DNA of 64,000 nucleotides from Desulfuromonas sp. KJ2020 (GTDB lineage: Bacteria; Desulfobacterota; Desulfuromonadia; Desulfuromonadales; SZUA-540), in assembly GCF_024197615.1 (NCBI RefSeq), contig NZ_JAKUKE010000003.1, forward strand, positions 727,717-791,716, given 5' to 3'. Positions 41,624 to 48,939 of the stretch are shown one piece after another (positions within the stretch are counted from its first letter, which is position 1; every line of letters begins with the position of its first letter). A model generated the notes under the pieces. It was not told the origin of the DNA. It worked only from the letters and a program-made list of their open reading frames with translations, and searched no databases. A program made the position numbers and the translations under genes.

Positions 41624-42643
41624 ATTCCTAAAACATGGAACATCGCCATTGTTGGTGCAACGGGAGCCGTCGGTTCTCAGCTCCTTGAGATTCTTGACGA
41701 ACGGAAATTTCCGGTTCAGTCCGTGCGTCTGCTGGCCAGTGAGGCGAGTGCGGGCGAAATCCTTGATTTCCAGGACAAGCCTGTGGTCGTGGAGGCGCTG
41801 GCGGCGACCTCCTTTTCCGGCACGGATATGGTCTTTTTCGCCGCCAGCCGGGAGCTCAGTAAGGAATTCTGTCCTGTGGCCGTGGAGTCCGGCGCCCTGT
41901 GTATCGATCTCAGCGGTTACTGGGGTAGGGATGAAGAGGTGCCCCTGGTCGTTCCTGAGGTCAATCCTCAGGATCTTGGGCATTTTCGGTTAAAGGGTAT
42001 TGTGGCCAGCCCTGACAGCAGCACCATCCCTCTTGTTATGGCCCTTAAGCCGTTGCAGGCTGCAGGCGGTATCCGGCGAGTTGTGGTTTCGGTTCTTCGC
42101 TCCGTCTCCGCTTTTGGTGTCAAGGGCATTGATGAGCTCAGGGGGCAGTCGGGGGAGCTTCTTAACGGTCGGCCGGCAGAGAGCAAGGTCTTCTCTCGCC
42201 AGGTTGCTTTTAACTGTTTTTCTCACAGTGCCGGCCTTATGCCCAATGGCTACACCGTTGACGAGATGAGCATCAGCCGGGAAACTAGAAAGATTTTGGC
42301 TTCTTCCGATCTTCAGGTCACGGCTACCAGCGTCACTGTGCCGATTTTCTATGGATGCAGTGAAATGGTCAATATCGAGTTGAAAGAAAAGATCGAACCT
42401 GGCAAGGTTCGTGAGCTCATGGCGCACGCAACTGGCCTGACAGTTTTTGACGATACTGCCCCGGGGGCCATCCTGACGCTGAACGATGCGGTTGGGCAGG
42501 ACTCTATTCTGGTCGGTCGCATCCGGGCCGATGAGTCATCTGAATCGGTTCTGAATATGTGGCTCGTATCGGATAACCTCCGCAAGGGGGCGGCAACGAA
42601 TGCTGTCCAGATTGCTGAGCTGCTTGTGAATGAGTATCTTTGA
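41624..42643 (+). CDS. Asd-like (USG-1-type) protein lacking catalytic residues; AUU start proposed
   Basis: 339 residues from an ATT at 41624. Rossmann loop IAIVGATGAVGSQLLEIL is intact, so NADP binding may remain. Against the Asd family: catalytic Cys is Ser132 (PDSSTI for PNCSTI), active-site Gln is Arg159, the Arg of RVPV is Thr238, and the active-site His is Cys245 (YGCSEMV for x-GHSExV). Enzyme activity is therefore unlikely; a regulatory or structural role is a guess. In-frame TAA at 41609-41611 and no ATG/GTG/TTG before a GTG at 41723, which would remove the Rossmann loop, force the ATT; AAGGAG stands 7 bases upstream. truA follows after 74 bases, as for E. coli usg-truA. Confidence 0.92.
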   Translation: MPKTWNIAIVGATGAVGSQLLEILDERKFPVQSVRLLASEASAGEILDFQDKPVVVEALAATSFSGTDMVFFAASRELSKEFCPVAVESGALCIDLSGYWGRDEEVPLVVPEVNPQDLGHFRLKGIVASPDSSTIPLVMALKPLQAAGGIRRVVVSVLRSVSAFGVKGIDELRGQSGELLNGRPAESKVFSRQVAFNCFSHSAGLMPNGYTVDEMSISRETRKILASSDLQVTATSVTVPIFYGCSEMVNIELKEKIEPGKVRELMAHATGLTVFDDTAPGAILTLNDAVGQDSILVGRIRADESSESVLNMWLVSDNLRKGAATNAVQIAELLVNEYL

Positions 42644-42717
42644 ACTGGATTGAGTAGGACGTTTGAATCGAGAGGGGGCCGCTGGTCCCCTCTCCTTGTT
42701 TGGGGAGCTAGGGCGGT

Positions 42718-43527
42718 ATGTCCGCAGGGATGGATGAAACTGAAAAACAGGTCAGGTTGGTCATCGAATATGATGGCACACGTTATGCCGGTTGGCAGGT
42801 TCAGCCTAATGGCACGGCCATTCAACAGGTCGTCGAAGAGGGACTTTTTGCTCTGCTTGGGCATCCTGTGCGCCTGGTCTCTTCCGGGCGAACTGACGCT
42901 GGGGTTCATGCTTTAGGCATGGTCGCCTGCTTCAAAACTTCAAGGGAGCTGCCAGAGAGAGCTTTTCGGGACGGGCTCAATCGCTACCTTCCGGAAGATA
43001 TCGTGATTCGGCAGGCCAGTGTTGTCCCTTTGACTTTCCATCCCCGCTTTGACAGTCGCGGCAAATGGTATCGTTACACCCTGCATCTTTCGCCTGTACG
43101 CGCGGCTATCAATCGCCACACGTGTTGGACCATCAAAAAACCCCTTGACCTGCAGGCTATGAAGCAGGGCGCCTCTTTTCTGGTTGGGCGGCATGATTTT
43201 GCCTCCTTTCGGGCCTCCAACTGTGGGGCCAAAACGACGACTCGCGAAATTTTCTCCATCGATATCGTTCCGGATGAGCCGTTGCTCCATATCGATGTGA
43301 AGGGTGGCGGATTTCTTAAGTTCATGGTTCGCATCATCGTTGGCACTTTGGTCGAGATCGGGCTAGGCGCGCGACCCCATGAGGATATCCCTCAGCTCCT
43401 GATCCAGGGGAGTCGGGAACGTGCTGGCAAAACCGCCCCGCCACGTGGACTTTGTCTTATGGAAGTGTGGTACGGTAACCTCCCGCACCGTTTGGTGTCC
43501 TTGAAAAATACCGGGCCAAAGGTATAG
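42718..43527 (+). CDS. truA: tRNA pseudouridine(38-40) synthase
   Basis: 269 residues. Makes pseudouridine at 38-40 of the tRNA anticodon arm. VRLVIEYDGTRYAGWQ at the start, the catalytic Asp in SSGRTDAGVHALG, and FMVRIIVGTLVEIG near the C-terminus. ATG at 42718 is chosen with GGAG about 11 bases upstream; ATG at 42730 is possible. The usg-like to truA order is also seen in gamma-proteobacteria, suggesting an old linkage. Confidence 0.97.
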   Translation: MSAGMDETEKQVRLVIEYDGTRYAGWQVQPNGTAIQQVVEEGLFALLGHPVRLVSSGRTDAGVHALGMVACFKTSRELPERAFRDGLNRYLPEDIVIRQASVVPLTFHPRFDSRGKWYRYTLHLSPVRAAINRHTCWTIKKPLDLQAMKQGASFLVGRHDFASFRASNCGAKTTTREIFSIDIVPDEPLLHIDVKGGGFLKFMVRIIVGTLVEIGLGARPHEDIPQLLIQGSRERAGKTAPPRGLCLMEVWYGNLPHRLVSLKNTGPKV

Positions 43528-43568
43528 TTTTTCAACGTCCGCATCTGACTGCTACCGGGGAGGCCGCG

Positions 43569-44021
43569 ATGGATAATAAAATCAAAGTTCTGGTTCCCGT
43601 CGATTTTTCCAAATACAGCCTCGAAACGATTGATTTTGCGTTAAAACTTCGTCAATGGTCTGACACAGAGTATTGCCTTCTTCATGTGGTTGTGCACGAC
43701 GATTTCAACAATTTTGCCACCGAGGTTCCGCCGCTACCGCCAAGCTTACAGAAACGCCTGGAAGATGCCTCGGAGGAACTGAGCAAAGAGGTTGAGCGGC
43801 TGAAAAAGGAAAACCCGGGGCTTCGCGTGGAAGGCAAAGTCGTCTCCGGCTTCCCTTTCAAGGAGATCTGTCGCATTGCCGAGGAAGAATATTTTCAGCT
43901 TATCGTCATCGGGACGCACGGACGGACCGGGCTGGCCCATCTGTTGATTGGCAGTACCGCCGAGCGGGTCGTTCAACATGCCCCCTGTCCCGTTTTAAGT
44001 ATCAAACCCCGGGTTTTGTAA
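43569..44021 (+). CDS. Universal stress protein (UspA family), second copy
   Basis: 150 residues, one Usp domain. VLVPVDFSKYSLETIDFAL at the N-terminus and VIGTHGRTGLAHLLIGSTAERVVQHAPCPVLSI at the C-terminus with the ATP-binding glycines. GGGGAGG lies 5 bases before the ATG. Distinct in sequence from the copy at 23066. Forty-one bases after truA; may be read through from it. Confidence 0.94.
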   Translation: MDNKIKVLVPVDFSKYSLETIDFALKLRQWSDTEYCLLHVVVHDDFNNFATEVPPLPPSLQKRLEDASEELSKEVERLKKENPGLRVEGKVVSGFPFKEICRIAEEEYFQLIVIGTHGRTGLAHLLIGSTAERVVQHAPCPVLSIKPRVL

Positions 44022-44070
44022 GTTGGCACTTCGGTGGTACCGGCGCCAGGTTCTGCCTTAAAAAAACATC

Positions 44071-44099
44071 TTGACAATAATCAGTCTTTTAGATAGCTT
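44071..44099 (+). promoter_or_regulatory. Putative promoter of rplM-rpsI
   Basis: TTGACA at 44071-44076, 17 bases, TAGCTT at 44094-44099, 52 bases before the rplM ATG. Confidence 0.55.
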
Positions 44100-44151
44100 G
44101 TCGTCTCCTGTGAGCCCCGTAAAATCACAGTTATCCATAGAGAGGAACACG

Positions 44152-44580
44152 ATGAGCACGCAAGTAGCCAAAAAAGAAGAGATTAAACGTAGCTGGTTTG
44201 TTATCGACCTCGAAGACAAGGTTTTGGGTCGTGCTGCAACCGAAATCGCCCGGATCCTTCGGGGCAAGCATAAGCCGGTTTTTACGCCCAGCGTGGATAC
44301 TGGTGATTTTGTGATCGTTCTTAATGCGGACAAGGTGAAATTGACCGGCAATAAAATGGCCGATAAGTTTTACCACCGTCATACCGGCTATCCCGGTGGG
44401 CTTCGCTCCGTGAACGCTGAAAAGCTTCTCGCCAACAAGCCTGAGGAATTGATCAAAAAAGCTGTCAAAGGGATGTTGCCTAAAAACAAGCTTGGCCGGC
44501 AGATGTTCAGGAAGCTGAAAGTTTACGCTGGTTCTGATCACCCCCATGCAGCCCAACAGCCCAAAGAACTCGCTCTTTAA
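44152..44580 (+). CDS. rplM: 50S ribosomal protein L13
   Basis: 142 residues, the normal length. Early-assembly 50S protein. Core motifs [31 protein letters not shown]-like [12 protein letters not shown], and the C-terminal [33 protein letters not shown] at 44152 has GAGGAA about 5 bases upstream. rpsI follows after 21 bases in the conserved L13-S9 operon. Confidence 0.98.
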   Translation: MSTQVAKKEEIKRSWFVIDLEDKVLGRAATEIARILRGKHKPVFTPSVDTGDFVIVLNADKVKLTGNKMADKFYHRHTGYPGGLRSVNAEKLLANKPEELIKKAVKGMLPKNKLGRQMFRKLKVYAGSDHPHAAQQPKELAL

Positions 44581-44601
44581 GGTTCATAGCAGGAGATAAT
44601 A

Positions 44602-44994
44602 ATGGCCGAGCAGAAATTTTACGCTACCGGTAAAAGGAAAACTTCCGTTGCACGCGTCTGGCTTACCCCCGGCAGTGGCAACATCACTATCAACAAACGT
44701 ACTCTTGACGAATACTTTGGCCGCGAGACCTCCAAGATGGTCGTCCGCCAGCCTCTCGAACTGACCGACAACGTCGGCAAGTTCGATATCTCTGTCAATG
44801 TCAGCGGCGGCGGACCTTCCGGTCAAGCTGGTGCTATCAAGCACGGTATCACCAAGGCTCTTCTTGCCGTTGATGTCGAACTGCGTGGAGTCCTTAAGAA
44901 AGCCGGTTTCATTACCCGCGACAGCCGTATCAAGGAAAGAAAGAAATACGGACGGCGGGCAGCCCGTCGGAGCTTCCAGTTCTCCAAGCGTTAA
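44602..44994 (+). CDS. rpsI: 30S ribosomal protein S9
   Basis: 130 residues. [14 protein letters not shown] at the start, [20 protein letters not shown] in the middle and the basic tail ending in [14 protein letters not shown] that reaches the P-site tRNA. AGGAG lies 6-7 bases before the ATG. Second gene of the L13-S9 operon; argC follows after 86 bases. Confidence 0.98.
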   Translation: MAEQKFYATGKRKTSVARVWLTPGSGNITINKRTLDEYFGRETSKMVVRQPLELTDNVGKFDISVNVSGGGPSGQAGAIKHGITKALLAVDVELRGVLKKAGFITRDSRIKERKKYGRRAARRSFQFSKR

Positions 44995-45080
44995 GTCTAT
45001 TACGTCAAAATTATTTGGCGCGATGTTCAGGGAAAGGAGAGGCCTGCGGGTTTCTCCTTTCTTCGTTTCAGGAGGAAGTT

Positions 45081-46115
45081 ATGGTTAAGGTAGCGGTTGT
45101 TGGCGCCAGTGGCTATACGGGCGTTGAACTGATCCGGTTGTTGGCCGCCCATCCGGCCGTTGAGATCAGCTGTCTGACGTCAAGGCAGAATGTCGGGGAA
45201 GAGATTGCCTCTTTGTTCCCCTCCCTTATCGATCGAATTGGACAGATCTGCGATCCCGTCGATGTGGGTATTGTTCTGGATAAAGCCGACTTTATCTTTA
45301 CTGCCCTTCCGCACCAGACCGCCATGGAAGTGGTGCCTGACTTCGTTCGTGCCGGCAAAAAGGTTGTTGATCTTTCGGCCGATTTCCGGCTTCGTGAGGT
45401 TGAAACCTACGAAGCCTGGTATCAGGCGCATTCATGTCCGGAACTCCTTGCCGAGGCGGTTTATGGTCTTCCCGAGCTCTATCGTGAAACCATAAAAAAC
45501 GCCCAACTAATCGCCAATCCCGGCTGCTACCCGACAAGCGTGGCCCTCGCCCTTGCGCCCCTTCTCAAGGAAGGGGTGATCGATCCCTCCACGCTCATTG
45601 TTGACAGCAAATCTGGCGCCAGCGGGGCCGGACGCGGGGCCAAGGTGGGCTCGCTGTTCTGCGAGGTCAATGAGGGTTTCAAAGCTTACGGGGTTGGAAA
45701 TCATCGACACACTCCCGAAATTGAACAGACGCTCACAGAGCTTGCAGGCCGTCCAGTGAGGCTGAATTTCACCCCTCATCTTCTTCCGTTGAACAGAGGC
45801 ATTTTGTCGACGTGCTATGCCTCATCCACTGTTTCTCAGGCTTCGCATCTTTTGGAACTGTTTCAGGAATTCTACAAGGACGAACCTTTCGTCCGTATTC
45901 ACCCGCAGGGTCAGTTCCCCGATGTCGCCTATGTTCGCGGCAGTAATTTTTGCAATATCGGGTTGCACGTTGACCCAAGGACGGCCAGGGTGATCGTGGT
46001 TTCCGTCATCGATAATTTGGTTAAGGGAGCAGCTGGTCAGGCTGTGCAGAATATGAATCTGATGATTGGTGAAAAGGAGACCCTTGGCCTGGAGGCTTTG
46101 CCTCTTTTCCCTTGA
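45081..46115 (+). CDS. argC: N-acetyl-gamma-glutamyl-phosphate reductase
   Basis: 344 residues. Third step of arginine synthesis, NADPH-dependent. [18 protein letters not shown] nucleotide loop, catalytic Cys149 in [20 protein letters not shown], and [11 protein letters not shown] with the active-site His. AGGAGG lies 6 bases before ATG 45081. Follows rplM-rpsI as I recall for Geobacter. A strong terminator ends it. Confidence 0.97.
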   Translation: MVKVAVVGASGYTGVELIRLLAAHPAVEISCLTSRQNVGEEIASLFPSLIDRIGQICDPVDVGIVLDKADFIFTALPHQTAMEVVPDFVRAGKKVVDLSADFRLREVETYEAWYQAHSCPELLAEAVYGLPELYRETIKNAQLIANPGCYPTSVALALAPLLKEGVIDPSTLIVDSKSGASGAGRGAKVGSLFCEVNEGFKAYGVGNHRHTPEIEQTLTELAGRPVRLNFTPHLLPLNRGILSTCYASSTVSQASHLLELFQEFYKDEPFVRIHPQGQFPDVAYVRGSNFCNIGLHVDPRTARVIVVSVIDNLVKGAAGQAVQNMNLMIGEKETLGLEALPLFP

Positions 46116-46145
46116 ACATTCTTGTCCTGGTTTTTCAAGAAACCC

Positions 46146-46176
46146 AATGGCCTCCCTGTCGGAGGCCATTTTTTTT
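46146..46176 (+). terminator. Rho-independent terminator after argC
   Basis: Perfect 10-bp stem AATGGCCTCC (46146-46155) and GGAGGCCATT (46161-46170), CTGTC loop, then T to 46176. Confidence 0.93.
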
Positions 46177-46277
46177 CACCGAACTGGCCCTGGTAGCCGC
46201 CTGTAAAACTGTTGCCGGGGGTTACCACGTGTGGTAGTTTAGCGTGATTCTGACAATGTGCGAGGTAGGTGTTTTTT

Positions 46278-47018
46278 TTGAATAAAAAAGAGCGTCTTGA
46301 CAAATTGCTTGTTCAAAAAGGTCTGGTTTCTTCTCGAGAACGGGCACGTTCCTTAATTTTGGCAGGCAAGGTGGTTGTTGGTGACCACGCCGTCGACAAG
46401 GCCGGAACTCTAATTCCTGAAAACGCCGCTATCCGTTTGAAGGGAGAAGATATCCCCTATGTGTCCCGTGGTGGCCTTAAGCTGGAAAAAGCCTTGCACT
46501 CTTTCAATCTTTCGGTCGAGGGCGTTGTCGCTGTCGATGTGGGCGCCTCTACTGGAGGATTTACGGACTGCTTGCTCCAGCATGGCGCTGCCCGGGTCTA
46601 CGCGGTCGATGTCGGTTACGGGCAACTGGCTTGGAAACTTCGGGAAGATGCACGGGTCATTAACCTGGAACGGACCAATATCCGTCATCTGGATTCGGCA
46701 GACCTGCCAGAACAGCCGGAGCTGGCAGTGGTTGACGCCTCCTTCATCTCTTTGGAAAAAGTTCTACCTTCGACGCTGAAACTTTTAACCCCCAAGGGTC
46801 GTGTTGTCGCTCTCATAAAACCTCAGTTTGAAGTTGGGAAGGGGGAGGTCGGCAAAGGCGGGGTTGTGCGCGATGAGCAAAAACAGCTGGGAGTTGTAGA
46901 GAAGATCACTCGCTATGTGGAAAACCTCAACTGCGAAGTTCTCGGTGTAACTGAAAGCCCGATTTTAGGCCCCAAGGGGAACAGGGAATTTCTTCTATTC
47001 TTCCAAAAAGGTGTCTGA
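46278..47018 (+). CDS. tlyA: TlyA-family 2'-O-ribose rRNA methyltransferase (hemolysin A family)
   Basis: 246 residues from TTG at 46278; GAGGTAGG lies 8-10 bases upstream, and a GTG at 46269 overlaps that site. S4 RNA-binding domain about 4-62 (LDKLLVQKGLVSSRERARSLILAGKV pattern), then an FtsJ/RrmJ-like SAM domain with VAVDVGASTGGFTDCLLQ and VALIKPQFEVGKGEVGKGGVV. TlyA methylates 16S C1409 and 23S C1920 in mycobacteria; targets here are inferred. The stop shares one base with the next ATG (TGATG). First gene of a packed run to 54049. Confidence 0.93.
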   Translation: MNKKERLDKLLVQKGLVSSRERARSLILAGKVVVGDHAVDKAGTLIPENAAIRLKGEDIPYVSRGGLKLEKALHSFNLSVEGVVAVDVGASTGGFTDCLLQHGAARVYAVDVGYGQLAWKLREDARVINLERTNIRHLDSADLPEQPELAVVDASFISLEKVLPSTLKLLTPKGRVVALIKPQFEVGKGEVGKGGVVRDEQKQLGVVEKITRYVENLNCEVLGVTESPILGPKGNREFLLFFQKGV

Positions 47019-47797
47019 TGGTACAGGGACGCGCCTATTTTATCGGTGCTGGTCCTGGGGATCCCGCCTTGCTCACTCTGATGGGGGCCGCAGCTCTTGA
47101 CCGTTGCCAAGCTGCTTTTGTTGTGCCACCCTATGACCAGACCTATCGTAGCTATCTTGCAGGCAAGACTCTATTTATCCCTTTTGCCTGGGATTTTATT
47201 CCGCTGCGCGAGAAAGTTTTGGAGTTGCTGCAGTCGGGCAATGTCGCCTTCCTGGTTCCTGGTGACTTATCCGTTTTTTGTCCCTTTCAGCCTTTGCTGG
47301 AAGCGTTGGGTTCTCACGCGGAGGTCATCCCTGGTGTCGCTGTCATGAACGCGGCCTCCGCACTCCTTAAAAAGACGCTGACGGCAGGCCATCGCAATCC
47401 GAGGGTTATTCAGCTTTCAACCAGGCTGATGGAGGGGGCTGACCAACCTTTTGGCAATCTGACCGAAGAGTCGACCCTGGTTGTCTATATGAACACCTGG
47501 CCGGCAGTGGAGTTGGGACGTCGCCTGCGGCAAGGTTTTGGAAAAGATATCCCCGTCGCTGTATTTCATCGACTGGGGATGCCCGGTGAAACGGTGCTGA
47601 AGGGAACTCTCAAAGACCTTGAGTCTCTCGGCGGCCCCTGGTCCTTTTTGCAGGAATTGTCCAGAGAAGAGGCCTCCTTGACCCTCATCATGGCCGGTGC
47701 AAGCCTGTCTGCCTGTCCGGATGGGAGCTGGTGGGATCATAAACGCGAACAATCCTGGCGACATCGTTATGGTTCGCCTGAAACCTGCAACTTCTGA
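47018..47797 (+). CDS. Tetrapyrrole (corrin/porphyrin) methylase-family protein, function unknown
   Basis: 259 residues with the SAM-binding fold of the CobA/CobM/RsmI superfamily: GAGPGDPALLTLMGAAAL at the start, VAFLVPGDLSVFCPFQPLLEAL, and VIPGVAVMNAASALL. The first motif is closest to precorrin-4 C11-methyltransferase (CobM/CbiF), but the middle motif differs from the usual G-D-P-x-[IF]-Y-[GS], and no other cobalamin gene lies in the window, so a corrin role is doubtful. RsmI-type RNA methylation is another possibility because it is coupled to tlyA by a TGATG overlap. The SbcD-like gene follows after 11 bases. Confidence 0.8.
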   Translation: MVQGRAYFIGAGPGDPALLTLMGAAALDRCQAAFVVPPYDQTYRSYLAGKTLFIPFAWDFIPLREKVLELLQSGNVAFLVPGDLSVFCPFQPLLEALGSHAEVIPGVAVMNAASALLKKTLTAGHRNPRVIQLSTRLMEGADQPFGNLTEESTLVVYMNTWPAVELGRRLRQGFGKDIPVAVFHRLGMPGETVLKGTLKDLESLGGPWSFLQELSREEASLTLIMAGASLSACPDGSWWDHKREQSWRHRYGSPETCNF

Positions 47798-47808
47798 GTG
47801 GAGCATCT

Positions 47809-48930
47809 GTGGATCTCAAGCTTCTGCATACCGCCGATATTCATCTCGACGCCTCTTTCCCTTCGCTGGGAAGCAAAGAGAGCATGCGTTGCAAAGATTT
47901 GCTGGATTGTTTTGATCGTTTGATCAACCTGGCCATCAAAAATGAGGTGCATCTTTTTGTCGTTGCCGGCGACCTTTTTGATCATCCCCGCCCGGTGGCC
48001 GCAGTGGTGGGTAGGGTTCAGGCTGGGGTGCAGCGGTTGTCGGATCGGGGTATCCTCCCTGTTCTGCTGCCAGGAACACATGACCACATTGTGGCTCCAG
48101 ACAACGTCTACCACCGGGTCAGTTTTCCTGGTGCGGTGGTGCTCGACAACCCCAGGGTGGAGCAGCCTGTTTCCGTCTCCATTGCAGGGCGTGATGTTCA
48201 CCTTTACGGCTTTGCTTATCATCCCCGCTACTCCGTCGATGCCTTGAGCGGAATGAAGAGGCGTTCACTCCCCGGTGTGCATCTCGGTCTGCTTCACGGT
48301 TCCCTCCAGGGGAGTCCTGAGTGGGAGCATCGTCCCAAGGACCTGCCCTTTAGCTTGGCGGACCTTAAGAGCTGGGGATTGGACTATGTTGCCCTCGGTC
48401 ATTACCACAACTATGCTTTGTTACGGGAGGATGGCAAGACCTTGGCCTGTTACCCCGGCACGCCGGAAGGTCGCCGTTTCGGTGAAAATGGAAGCCGGCA
48501 CTGTGCACTTGTTTCGCTCAAAAAGGACGAGGTGTCTGTAGAAGGGCTTGTCGTTAATAAGCGGACCCTGCATGAGGAGACCCTTGACCTTACAGGGATG
48601 AGCAGTGAAGACGAGATAACTGCTGCCGTACAGGGATTCGCCGACCCCAATCGTATCATGCGACTGACTTTGACGGGGGTTCTGGAGACGCCTATCGAAA
48701 TCGAGCGTTTGCAGCAACGCTGCGAAGAAGAATTCTTCCATCTGGAATTACGGGATAAAACCGATCTTTTTGATAGCGCTCTGGTGCGGGAACTAGAAGA
48801 GGAAGACACGGTGCGAGGGCTGTTTGTCCGGCGTGTCCACCACCTGCTTCAAAAGGTGGCACCCGAGGAGACGCCAGTTCTGGAAGAGGCTCTCCGAGAA
48901 GTTCTGGTTCGTTTTTCCCGGGAACGTTGA
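47809..48930 (+). CDS. SbcD/Mre11-like DNA repair phosphoesterase (YhaO-like)
   Basis: 373 residues, GTG start with GGAG 6 bases upstream. Calcineurin-type phosphoesterase motifs in order: LHTADIHLD (I), VVAGDLFDH (II), PGTHDHIV (III), LLHGSL (IV) and ALGHYHNY (V). Motif III normally reads GNHD; here Asn, a metal ligand, is Thr. The C-terminal 100 residues would hold the capping and ATPase-contact region. Partner of the next gene, 9 bases downstream, in a Mre11-Rad50-like pair. Whether it is still a nuclease is open. Confidence 0.88.
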   Translation: MDLKLLHTADIHLDASFPSLGSKESMRCKDLLDCFDRLINLAIKNEVHLFVVAGDLFDHPRPVAAVVGRVQAGVQRLSDRGILPVLLPGTHDHIVAPDNVYHRVSFPGAVVLDNPRVEQPVSVSIAGRDVHLYGFAYHPRYSVDALSGMKRRSLPGVHLGLLHGSLQGSPEWEHRPKDLPFSLADLKSWGLDYVALGHYHNYALLREDGKTLACYPGTPEGRRFGENGSRHCALVSLKKDEVSVEGLVVNKRTLHEETLDLTGMSSEDEITAAVQGFADPNRIMRLTLTGVLETPIEIERLQQRCEEEFFHLELRDKTDLFDSALVRELEEEDTVRGLFVRRVHHLLQKVAPEETPVLEEALREVLVRFSRER

Positions 48931-48939
48931 GGCGGCAAC

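Noticed and set aside
40655-41983. 442-residue open frame on the minus strand
   Set aside because: Antisense to asd and the asd-like gene; no family pattern.
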